Source: Marinobacter guineae (GTDB lineage Bacteria; Pseudomonadota; Gammaproteobacteria; Pseudomonadales; Oleiphilaceae). Taken from it: 64,000 nucleotides of DNA. The position numbers and the translations under genes were made by a program. Location of the stretch: contig NZ_KZ319341.1 in NCBI RefSeq assembly GCF_002744735.1, positions 297,848-361,847 of the forward strand, in the 5' to 3' direction. The notes under the pieces were generated by a model. It had not been told where the DNA came from, did not search any database, and saw only the letters and a list, made by a program, of their open reading frames with translations. Below, piece by piece: positions 50,351 through 57,492 of this stretch. Every line of letters begins with the position of its first letter. Within the stretch, counting starts at the first letter, position 1.

Positions 50351-51996
50351 GTGCCGATTTCTTCCTTGGCCTGATTACGCAGAACAAACCGCTGGATTTT
50401 TCCACTGGGTGTCTTGGGCAACTCATCAACAAACTCGATTTCCCGGGGGAAGGCGTGGGTAGAGAGCCTGCGACGCACCAGTTCCTGAAGTTCGTCTTTC
50501 AGAGCCTGCTCGTCTCCAAGAGCGTAATCGCCCTTGATCACCACATAAGCTTTGATGATGGAACCGCGCTTTTCATCCGGCTTGCCGACAACGCCGGACT
50601 CCGCCACAGCGGCGTGCTCCAGCAGCGTGCTTTCGACGTCCGCCGGGCCTACACGGTAACCGGCAGTGGTGATGATGTCGTCATCCCGACCGCTGAAGGA
50701 GAAACAGCCGTCGCCATGATTGATCACCATGTCGCCGGTGAGGTAATAGCCGTTCACGAACGGATCCTTTTCACCCCAGGTGTAGCCATCAAAGTGGAAC
50801 AGCGGCGAGGCTTTTACATCGACTGCCAACTGGCCGACTTCACCCTCGCCCACTTCTTCGTTTTTCTCGTTCAGTGCGACAACCTTGTGGCCCGGGGAGG
50901 CATAGCCCATGGAACCTTCACGGACCGGATGCGCAAGGCCGTGGAAGTTGCAGCAGGTCATCCCGGTCTCGGTCTGGCCGTAGTGATCTTTTACCGGGCA
51001 GAAGTGGCGATTACGGATCCAGTTCACCACCTCCGGATTAAGGGGCTCGCCGGCACTGCTGGCGACCCGCAGACCCAGATTTTCACCTTCTGGCAGCACG
51101 TGATCGTTGGCTTTGAGCAGGCGATAGGCTGTAGGCGCCGCCGCCAGGTTGGTGATCTTGTATTTCCGGATCATGTCGTAGGTGGATTCTGGGGTAAAAC
51201 CGCCCGGGTTGAAATGGGTCGCATGCCCCATCAGCAGAGGCCCTACCACGGCGTAATAGAGGCCGTAGGCCCAGCCGGGATCGGCCACGTTCCAGAATTT
51301 GTCTCCATCCTGCAGATCGATGGCGTATTTCATGTAGACATAGAACGCCAACAGCGCCTTGGCGGGAACAGCAACACCCTTGGATTTGCCCACGGTGCCG
51401 GAAGTGAACATCTGGAGGAACGGATCGTCGCCCTTGATCATGACAGGCTCGAACTCGCTCGACTGAGCCGCCAGGGTTTCCTGGAAGTCGGGGATGTCTG
51501 CGTCAATCTCTCTGGCGTTGACACCCACCACTGGCGGGCAGACTTTGACGTCGTTCAGCTTGGGATAGTTCTCCGGGTTGGTCACCACCAGCTTGGTGCT
51601 GGCCCGCTCAAAACGGTATTCTATTGCACCGGAACCAAAAGCAGTGAACAGCGGCTGGTACACGGCACCGGCACGGAGGGTTCCGGCGATAACGATCAGC
51701 AGCTCCGGGGTGCGCGGCAGGAGTGCAGCCACCCGGTCGCCCTTCCCGATGCCCTGGGATTTCAGGTAATTGGCGAACCGTGCAGAGGCGGCCTTCAGCT
51801 CGGCGAAGGTCAGAGTGCCGTCACCACCATCTTCTTTTTCGTAGTAGAGAGCGACACGGCTGGGGTCATCCGCCCATTTATCGCAGATTTCGTGGCATAC
51901 GTTGAGCCCGCTATCCAGACGTCCATCCAGGATGTCCGCTTCCAGAGCAGCAGGATCGAAGTTGTTGTAAACGTCGGTATATTCCGGAAGGCTCAT
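50347..51996 (-). CDS. Acyl-CoA synthetase (AMP-forming ligase)
   Basis: 549 residues, ANL superfamily. ATP/AMP motifs are FTSGTVGKSKGVAVP at about residue 200, HYGQTETGMTCCN at about 340, and YLTGDM in the hinge region. The C-terminal catalytic lysine is in PKTPSGKIQRF. It resembles acetyl/propionyl- or medium-chain acyl-CoA synthetases with the YGQTE variant. Likely activates the acid imported by the neighbouring transporters. Start ATG 51996 follows AGGAG. An operator-like motif lies 61 bases upstream. Confidence 0.92.
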   Translation of the reverse strand: MSLPEYTDVYNNFDPAALEADILDGRLDSGLNVCHEICDKWADDPSRVALYYEKEDGGDGTLTFAELKAASARFANYLKSQGIGKGDRVAALLPRTPELLIVIAGTLRAGAVYQPLFTAFGSGAIEYRFERASTKLVVTNPENYPKLNDVKVCPPVVGVNAREIDADIPDFQETLAAQSSEFEPVMIKGDDPFLQMFTSGTVGKSKGVAVPAKALLAFYVYMKYAIDLQDGDKFWNVADPGWAYGLYYAVVGPLLMGHATHFNPGGFTPESTYDMIRKYKITNLAAAPTAYRLLKANDHVLPEGENLGLRVASSAGEPLNPEVVNWIRNRHFCPVKDHYGQTETGMTCCNFHGLAHPVREGSMGYASPGHKVVALNEKNEEVGEGEVGQLAVDVKASPLFHFDGYTWGEKDPFVNGYYLTGDMVINHGDGCFSFSGRDDDIITTAGYRVGPADVESTLLEHAAVAESGVVGKPDEKRGSIIKAYVVIKGDYALGDEQALKDELQELVRRRLSTHAFPREIEFVDELPKTPSGKIQRFVLRNQAKEEIGT

Positions 51997-52056
51997 TCTC
52001 AACTCCTGTTGTTTTTATCATTTAAAGCACGGGTCAAGGTTTAGCACAGGCTTCAC

Positions 52057-52072
52057 TTTACGTAAAGGTAAA
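52057..52072. promoter_or_regulatory. Operator-like motif upstream of the acyl-CoA synthetase
   Basis: TTTACGTAAAGGTAAA is an imperfect palindrome that matches 13 of 16 bases of the site before livG (49107-49122). It lies 61 bases upstream of the ligase start, a spacing similar to that before livG. The pair suggests one regulator for transporter and ligase. Confidence 0.5.
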
Positions 52073-52120
52073 CTTTAGACCAAATAGGAAGAAACTCCAC
52101 TCGTCTTATGAGGTGGAAAA

Positions 52121-52146
52121 CGGGCGCCGCCGGCAGGCGGCGCCCG
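52121..52146 (-). terminator. Rho-independent terminator after the proline-racemase-family gene
   Basis: An 11-bp perfect stem (CGGGCGCCGCC / GGCGGCGCCCG) with a 4-base loop is followed on the minus strand by TTTT. It lies 10 bases downstream of the stop at 52156. It ends the reductase/racemase-family transcript before the acyl-CoA ligase gene. Confidence 0.85.
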
Positions 52147-52155
52147 GTGAGGAGA

Positions 52156-53217
52156 TCAAGATTTCGGGGTGATATTTCCGGAGTGGCGGCTGGCAAGAAT
52201 ATGGTGCAACGAACCGCATTCCACCATAGGGTCGTCGCAGTTCACGACAATATCCGAGCGGGCGATGACGAAACCTTTGCCGGTAATGCTGTTCTTGATG
52301 ACCTGGTACTCGCCCGCTTCTTCAGCTGAGGTAAATTCGCCGATAAAGCCGGTCTCCCTCAGAGATATGGTTTCCAGCTTATCGCCCTGTTTAATACTGC
52401 CTTCGTAGTTCATCAGCGCCAGTCGCGCCGAAGTGCCGGTGCCCGTAGTGCTGCGGCAGATCACCCCGGGGTGAACATAGGTCGCGGAACGGGAGCGATA
52501 ATAACCCTCGCCTACGTGCTCCACCGGCCCCATGAAGTGAAGGAAGGGCAGCGGGCCAACATCGCCCAGGGTGTAATGAGAAAAGCCACTCTCGGCCTGA
52601 ATGGCCTCGACGATGGCGTGGGCGGCTTCCGCCAGCTTGCGCTCTTCGTCAAGTGTCAGACCAAAGCCCATGCTGGCCGCATCGACCAACGCATAGAAGC
52701 CGCCGCTATAGGCCACGCTGTAGGTGATCTCACCGAGCGAAGGCACATCAATAGTGGCCTTGTAGGTATGAATGTAACTCGGCAGGCCCTCACAGGTGAT
52801 AGCTTCCACCACGCCGCCATGAACGGTAGCCTCGATTTGCACCAGTCCTGCCGGAGATTCCAGCATGAAACTCTGCTTGCCTTCCTGCTTGGGCACGATG
52901 CCCAATTCCAGAACAGCCGTGGCGGTGCAAATGGTGTTGGAGCCAGAGTAAATCGGATAGCCCATCACCTCCATGATGATGTAACCGGCCGCTGCCCTTG
53001 GATCCGTTGGCGGCACCAGGAGGTCCACAGACATTTCCGGCAGGCCATAAGGCTCTTCCAGCAGAAGACGACGCAGACCATCGGCATCATCCCGCAGGTA
53101 TTCCATCTGAGCCCGCACTGTGCCTCCGGGCAGCGGCTCAATCCCCCCTGTCACGATGCGGCTGACATCTCCGCCTGCGTGGGTATCCATCAGCTGAATG
53201 GTCAGTTCCGGTTTCAT
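52156..53217 (-). CDS. Proline-racemase-superfamily protein lacking both catalytic cysteines
   Basis: 353 residues matching the proline racemase/hydroxyproline epimerase fold (MDTHAGGDVSRIVTGG near the start, GKGFVIARSDIVVNCDDP near the end). The first catalytic position, Cys in MCGH-type enzymes, is Ser91 (YSGSNTIC). The second, Cys in SPCGTG, is Thr258 (RSTTGTGTSA). Known groups use Cys/Cys (racemase, epimerase), Ser/Cys, or Cys/Thr (trans-3-hydroxyproline dehydratase). A Ser/Thr pair cannot work by the two-cysteine mechanism, so the reaction is uncertain. It overlaps the upstream reductase gene by one base (TGATG). Confidence 0.85.
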   Translation of the reverse strand: MKPELTIQLMDTHAGGDVSRIVTGGIEPLPGGTVRAQMEYLRDDADGLRRLLLEEPYGLPEMSVDLLVPPTDPRAAAGYIIMEVMGYPIYSGSNTICTATAVLELGIVPKQEGKQSFMLESPAGLVQIEATVHGGVVEAITCEGLPSYIHTYKATIDVPSLGEITYSVAYSGGFYALVDAASMGFGLTLDEERKLAEAAHAIVEAIQAESGFSHYTLGDVGPLPFLHFMGPVEHVGEGYYRSRSATYVHPGVICRSTTGTGTSARLALMNYEGSIKQGDKLETISLRETGFIGEFTSAEEAGEYQVIKNSITGKGFVIARSDIVVNCDDPMVECGSLHHILASRHSGNITPKS

Positions 53218-54359
53218 CAGGCGCTCTCCAGTGACCAGGGTTGGCCGTGCTCTTCCCATTGTGAGTCAGGAACAATCACGATCTTGCCGAGATAATTGCT
53301 ACCTCGGCTCACAAAGTACTCTTCTGCCCGGTGCAGGTCAGAGAGTCTGAAGGCACCGTGCAGGACAGGCTTCAACTGCCCGCCCCGAATCCAGGCCATT
53401 AGCTGGTCCGCCTCTTCGCGGGTGCCATGGGATACTCCGAAAATCTGCACCTGATAGAGATAGATGCGGGTCCACAGGATTTCGCTGATGTTGCCACCGC
53501 TGGCCCCGGCAATACTCAGGCGCGGGTACGTGCTGCGGGCGTTCATATCGAAGATCATGGTGTCGATGAACACGTCCGTCATTTCACCACCCACCAGATC
53601 CATGACGGCATCAATGGGTTTCCCACCGGTTTCTGCTTTTACACGCTCCACAAATGTGGCCATATCGGACCGATCCAACACTGCTTCGGCTCCCAGTTTC
53701 AGAAGCGGTCCGGTCTTGTCCTGTTTGCTCAGTGCATAGGGAATCGCTCCCATTATCCGGCACAGCTGGATCAGCGCTGTGCCCACACCGCCGCTTGCGC
53801 CAGTTACCAGCACCCGTTCACCGGCCTTGATGTTGGCCGCGGTGACCATGTGCATGGCGGTCTGATAGGAACACATACCCATTGATGCCACTTCGGCATC
53901 CGCCAGCTCGGGGTTGGGAATGTGGTGAAACTGGTCCGCTGGCAGAGTAACGTATTCCGCGTATCCGCCATCGGCGCCGTGGCCATAGTAGTCCGGAGTG
54001 AGATTGATATCCCGACGGTCATTGGCGTAGATGTTGAAATCCAGCAGGCCCCGCTCGCCAATTCTGCCTTCTTCGACCCCTTCACCAACAGCAACCACAC
54101 GACCGGCAATATCCGCCCCCTGAATCCGGGGGAAAACCAGCGTGGGCTTGCCGCCCATCTGGAAGGATGTCATCTCACCCTTTTTGGTGGGGTAGAGCCC
54201 TTCCCGTGCTTTCCGATCGGTATTGTTCTTCGCGGTTGCAGTAACCTGAACAAGAACCTCGTCAGGCCCCGGTTTGGGCGTGGGTACATCCTGAAATTCG
54301 AGTTTGTCGATATCACCGTGACCAGTGAGAACCATGGCCTTCATGGTATTCGGGATCAT
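53217..54359 (-). CDS. MDR-family zinc-less/zinc alcohol dehydrogenase or quinone reductase
   Basis: 380 residues with GroES-like N-terminal and Rossmann domains: QGADIAGRVVAVGEGVEEG at about 80-98 and the cofactor motif VLVTGASGGVGTALIQL at about 183-199. Zinc-ligand spacing of classic alcohol dehydrogenases is not evident, so an NADPH:quinone-type or enoyl reductase is more likely. It is translationally coupled to the proline-racemase-family gene. A 7-bp dyad lies just upstream. Substrate unknown. Confidence 0.85.
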   Translation of the reverse strand: MIPNTMKAMVLTGHGDIDKLEFQDVPTPKPGPDEVLVQVTATAKNNTDRKAREGLYPTKKGEMTSFQMGGKPTLVFPRIQGADIAGRVVAVGEGVEEGRIGERGLLDFNIYANDRRDINLTPDYYGHGADGGYAEYVTLPADQFHHIPNPELADAEVASMGMCSYQTAMHMVTAANIKAGERVLVTGASGGVGTALIQLCRIMGAIPYALSKQDKTGPLLKLGAEAVLDRSDMATFVERVKAETGGKPIDAVMDLVGGEMTDVFIDTMIFDMNARSTYPRLSIAGASGGNISEILWTRIYLYQVQIFGVSHGTREEADQLMAWIRGGQLKPVLHGAFRLSDLHRAEEYFVSRGSNYLGKIVIVPDSQWEEHGQPWSLESA

Positions 54360-54375
54360 GGGCGGATGATCCTCC

Positions 54376-54405
54376 CTGTCTGCTGAATTTTGGGTATCCA
54401 GACAG
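54376..54405. promoter_or_regulatory. Dyad CTGTCTG-N16-CAGACAG upstream of the MDR reductase
   Basis: A perfect 7-bp inverted repeat with a 16-base spacer starts 17 bases upstream of the reductase ATG. It may be an operator for the two-gene reductase/racemase-family operon. No matching copy was noticed elsewhere in the window. Confidence 0.4.
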
Positions 54406-54512
54406 AATAGGTGAGATTCCCGGGTGTGTCAGCGCGTGTTGCGGGTATCCATTACTCCCGCAAGCGCCTAATCACCATCATCGAGAGTTCATCCAGACTC
54501 ACGGGTTTCACA

Positions 54513-55400
54513 TTACTCGGGCTTGTAAAGCCTCTGAATGCTGGAGAAGTCCAGCGTGCCATTACCTTGCCCGGCATGGAGCTCAAACAGGTTGCGGGCC
54601 AGTGAACCCATGGGAATGGCGGCGTGATTCTTCACCGCGTTGTCGAAGGCCAGCCCGAGATCCTTGTTCATCAGGTTCACCAGGAAGCCGCCCTCGTAGC
54701 CACGGGATGCTGGAACGCCGTCCATCACGCCCGGCCAGGGGTTGTAAACATTCAGCGCCCAGTTGCCACCGGAGCTCTGCTTCATGATTTCCGAAAGCAC
54801 AGCGGGATCAAGGCCGTTCTTCACGCCCAACGCCAGGGCTTCACTGGTGCCCGCCATCAGGATAGCTAGCAGCATGTTGTTGCAGATCTTGGCAACCTGG
54901 CCGGAGCCGTGCTCGCCCGCGTGGAAGATATTCTTTCCCATAGCGTCAAGGATCGGCTTTGCCTTGTTAAAGTCTTCTTCCGCACCACCACAGATGAAGG
55001 TCAGTGTCCCAGCTTTTGCGCCACCCACACCACCGGAAACCGGTGCGTCCAGGAACGGAATTTTTTTGGCTTTTGCGGCCTCGGCCACACCACGGGCCGT
55101 CTCCGGTGCGATGGTGGATGAGTCGATTACCAGGGTGCCGGCAGGTAACTTGGCCAGGAGACCATCGTCACCCAGATACACGGCTTCAACGTGCTGGCCG
55201 GCGGGCAGCATGGTGATTACACACTCAGCGCCTTTGGCGGCTGCATGGGCAGTGTCCGCGGTTTTCGCGCCTTCGGACACCAGTGCAGCGACTGCGTCTT
55301 TTGAAAGATCGAACACGGTGACATCGTGGCCGGCTTTAACCAGGTTGCTGGCCATGGGGCCACCCATATTGCCCAGTCCGATGAAGGTAATTGTTGCCAT
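54513..55400 (-). CDS. mmsB: 3-hydroxyisobutyrate dehydrogenase
   Basis: 295 residues. NAD-binding FIGLGNMGGPMASNLVKAGHDV opens the protein. The substrate-binding DAPVSGGVGGAKAGTLTFI is at about 118-136, and the catalytic lysine lies in QVAKICNNMLLA. It oxidises 3-hydroxyisobutyrate to methylmalonate semialdehyde in valine catabolism, the substrate of MmsA encoded upstream. It is last in the cluster, separated from the hydrolase gene by a palindromic repeat. Confidence 0.94.
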   Translation of the reverse strand: MATITFIGLGNMGGPMASNLVKAGHDVTVFDLSKDAVAALVSEGAKTADTAHAAAKGAECVITMLPAGQHVEAVYLGDDGLLAKLPAGTLVIDSSTIAPETARGVAEAAKAKKIPFLDAPVSGGVGGAKAGTLTFICGGAEEDFNKAKPILDAMGKNIFHAGEHGSGQVAKICNNMLLAILMAGTSEALALGVKNGLDPAVLSEIMKQSSGGNWALNVYNPWPGVMDGVPASRGYEGGFLVNLMNKDLGLAFDNAVKNHAAIPMGSLARNLFELHAGQGNGTLDFSSIQRLYKPE

Positions 55401-55477
55401 GTCTTTTCTCCTTTCTTGTTGTATGCGGTTTAGCAGGCCGGCCTTGTCGGACGGTCCTGAAGGTCACGAACCAGAGC

Positions 55478-55507
55478 TTGTCGGATTAGCGTAGCGTAAT
55501 CCGACAA
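55478..55507. repeat. REP-like palindrome between mmsB and the hydrolase gene
   Basis: TTGTCGGATTA and TAATCCGACAA form a perfect 11-bp stem with the loop GCGTAGCG. The form TTGTCGGATTA...TAATCCGACA resembles repetitive extragenic palindromes dispersed in many proteobacterial chromosomes. A partial copy of the arm (CTTGTCGGA) occurs 35 bases to the left. It may stabilise or terminate the transcript. Only one full copy is in this window. Confidence 0.7.
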
Positions 55508-55523
55508 AAGGCCACCAGGCATT

Positions 55524-56603
55524 CTACCGGGCGAAAAAATCGTCGATCCAGGCACTCTCCATCTCGGCCAGGGACGCGTACCGCCAACGCGGCTGCTGGT
55601 CCTTGTCGATCAGAAGTGCACGAACACCCTCTGCGAATTCCCCTTTTATCAGGCATTTTTTAGACAACGCCAACTCTTTATCGAGCACCTCTTTCAGGCT
55701 GTCGTGTTTGCAGCCATGCAAATGGTGCCAGACCAGAGCCAGGGACGTCGGCGAGGCACCGGCCAGGGAACGGGTCGCCTTTGCCACCCAACCCTCGCCC
55801 CCGGCAAGCTCGCCGAGCTGGCTTACGGTCGCTTCGAGGGAGTCGGCATCGGTTACGCGGTTAATCTCGTCAAAATGGGTGCGTACCGGTGATTCTGGAA
55901 TGGCATCGGTACTCTGACGTTCAAACTGTCTGAGCACGCTACCCACCACGGCGTGACCATCGTCGTCCTGCCAGTTGCGTTTGCAAAGCTCTGCGACCAC
56001 ATCGGCTTTCAGGTCGTGCCGGATGAACCGGTCTGCGAGGCCGGTAAACAAGGCGTCCGGGCCGTTAAGGCGAGCGCCGGTCAGGCCCAGGAACAACCCC
56101 GTACGGCCAGGGGTGCGGTTCAGGAACCAGCCAGCCGCCACATCCGGATAAAGGCCGATGGTGATTTCCGGCATGGCCAGTTTCGAGCCCTCAGTCACTA
56201 CCCGGTGGGAAGCGCCTTGCATGATACCCATGCCGCCGCCCATCACAATGCCATGCCCCCAGCACACAACGGGCTTCGGGAAGGTGTGGATCAGGTAATC
56301 CAGCTCGTATTCTTCGGTGAAAAATGCCTCACCCTCACTGGCGTTACCACCCTGGGGCTCGGTCATGCTCCGATACAGGGCCACGATGTCGCCACCCGCA
56401 CAGAACGCCTTATCGCCTTCGGCTTCAAGCCAGACTGCCTGAGTCGCCGGATCTTCCGCCCAGCGTTTCAGCTGCGGTGTCAGCAGGCGAATCATCTCCA
56501 GAGACAGCGAGTTAAGCGTCTTGGGCATGTTCAGCCGGGCCACAGCAATTAGCGCACCGTCGCCCGTTTTCCACTCTTCAAAGATAATGGGGTGATCACT
56601 CAT
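55524..56603 (-). CDS. 3-hydroxyisobutyryl-CoA hydrolase (crotonase fold)
   Basis: 359 residues, longer than simple hydratases and typical of the hydrolase group. Signatures are KAFCAGGDIVALYRSM at about 66-81, GIVMGGGMGIMQGASHRVVTE, the acidic pair in MPEITIGLYPDVAAGWFLNR and a C-terminal FAEGVRALLIDKD(Q)QPRW. It hydrolyses 3-hydroxyisobutyryl-CoA to free acid, the step before MmsB. It starts at ATG 56603, 34 bases after the hydratase gene. Confidence 0.92.
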   Translation of the reverse strand: MSDHPIIFEEWKTGDGALIAVARLNMPKTLNSLSLEMIRLLTPQLKRWAEDPATQAVWLEAEGDKAFCAGGDIVALYRSMTEPQGGNASEGEAFFTEEYELDYLIHTFPKPVVCWGHGIVMGGGMGIMQGASHRVVTEGSKLAMPEITIGLYPDVAAGWFLNRTPGRTGLFLGLTGARLNGPDALFTGLADRFIRHDLKADVVAELCKRNWQDDDGHAVVGSVLRQFERQSTDAIPESPVRTHFDEINRVTDADSLEATVSQLGELAGGEGWVAKATRSLAGASPTSLALVWHHLHGCKHDSLKEVLDKELALSKKCLIKGEFAEGVRALLIDKDQQPRWRYASLAEMESAWIDDFFAR

Positions 56604-56637
56604 ATCAGGTCCTTGAGCCAGCTTTCAGGCGCCGGCC

Positions 56638-57417
56638 TCAGCGGTTTTTCCATTCCGGCTTGCGCTTGTCGAGAAACGCATTCACGCCTTCTTTCTGGTC
56701 TTCGGTGGAGAACAGCTCAACAAAGAGTTCTCTCTCCATGCGCCAGCCATCGTCGTGGCTACGGCCATCCCGGGCGCTCATGACCAGGGTCTTGCAACGG
56801 GCCGTGGAAGATGGGCTCTGCTTGCAAGCCATTTCTGCCAGCTCCAGGGCCTTTTCGAGCCCTTTGCCTGAGGGCACCACTTCCTCGACCAGACCGATTC
56901 TCAAGGCGGTATCTGCATTTACGCGCTCGCCACACAGAATCATACGTTTGGCCCAACCTTCACCCACCAGCCAGGGTAGATTCTGGGTGCCACCGGCACA
57001 GGGCAACAGGCCGACGGACGCTTCCGGCAAGGCCATCTGCGCATGCTCTTCGGCAATTCGGATGTCGCAGGCCATGGCGCACTCCAGGCCGCCGCCCATG
57101 GCGTAGCCATTCACCGCTGCGATCGACACACCCCGGAACCGGCTCAGGGTCGCAAAGGCTTCACCAAACAGCTGGCCCATTTCATTAGCCCGGGCCTTGT
57201 CACCGTCAGCGAAGGTTTTAAGGTCGGCGCCGGCGGAGAAAAATTTCTCGCCCTGCCCGGTCATTACCAGGGCAAAGATGTTCCGGTCTTCGTTGAGTTC
57301 ACGAACCGTGTCCATCAGGGCAACCAGTGAATCCCGGGTCCAGGTATTGGCCGGGGGATTGTTAATGGTCAAGACCGCAATGTGGCCGCGTTTTTCGAGC
57401 TGAATCAGGTCGCTCAT
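56638..57417 (-). CDS. Enoyl-CoA hydratase (methacrylyl-CoA hydratase role)
   Basis: 259 residues, crotonase fold. GEKFFSAGADLKTFADG supplies the first oxyanion loop, and YAMGGGLECAMACDIRIAEE and LPEASVGLLPCAGGTQ the second loop and catalytic acids. The C-terminus AFLDKRKPEWKNR is typical. In the valine path it would hydrate methacrylyl-CoA. ATG 57417 is preferred; the frame runs upstream through the palindrome at 57445-57491, which is clearly an inserted repeat and not coding. Follows the acyl-CoA dehydrogenase gene. Confidence 0.9.
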   Translation of the reverse strand: MSDLIQLEKRGHIAVLTINNPPANTWTRDSLVALMDTVRELNEDRNIFALVMTGQGEKFFSAGADLKTFADGDKARANEMGQLFGEAFATLSRFRGVSIAAVNGYAMGGGLECAMACDIRIAEEHAQMALPEASVGLLPCAGGTQNLPWLVGEGWAKRMILCGERVNADTALRIGLVEEVVPSGKGLEKALELAEMACKQSPSSTARCKTLVMSARDGRSHDDGWRMERELFVELFSTEDQKEGVNAFLDKRKPEWKNR

Positions 57418-57444
57418 TTCATGTTCCTCTTCTGAAAATGGGGT

Positions 57445-57491
57445 CATAAAGAGGGGGTCAGATGAAATTTTCATCTGACCCCCTCTTTATG
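57445..57491. repeat. 47-bp perfect palindrome (23-bp arms, one-base centre)
   Basis: The left arm 57445-57467 begins CATAAAGAGGGGGTCAGATG and its exact complement runs 57469-57491, around a single T. It starts one base after the TAA of the acyl-CoA dehydrogenase and lies before the hydratase gene. The GGGGTCAGA core is that of palindromes found with IS200-like REP-associated transposases in gammaproteobacteria. It probably inserted as a mobile palindrome in a tolerated intergenic spot; its hairpin could affect transcript processing. Confidence 0.88.
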
Positions 57492-57492
57492 C

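Noticed and set aside
50455..52044. Open frame of about 529 codons antisense to the acyl-CoA synthetase
   Set aside because: The sense strand carries all adenylate-forming enzyme motifs; the antisense product has no recognisable domain.
54439..54463. TTGCGGG-N11-CCCGCAA as terminator of mmsB
   Set aside because: Stem of 7 with an 11-base loop and no following T run; too weak to call.
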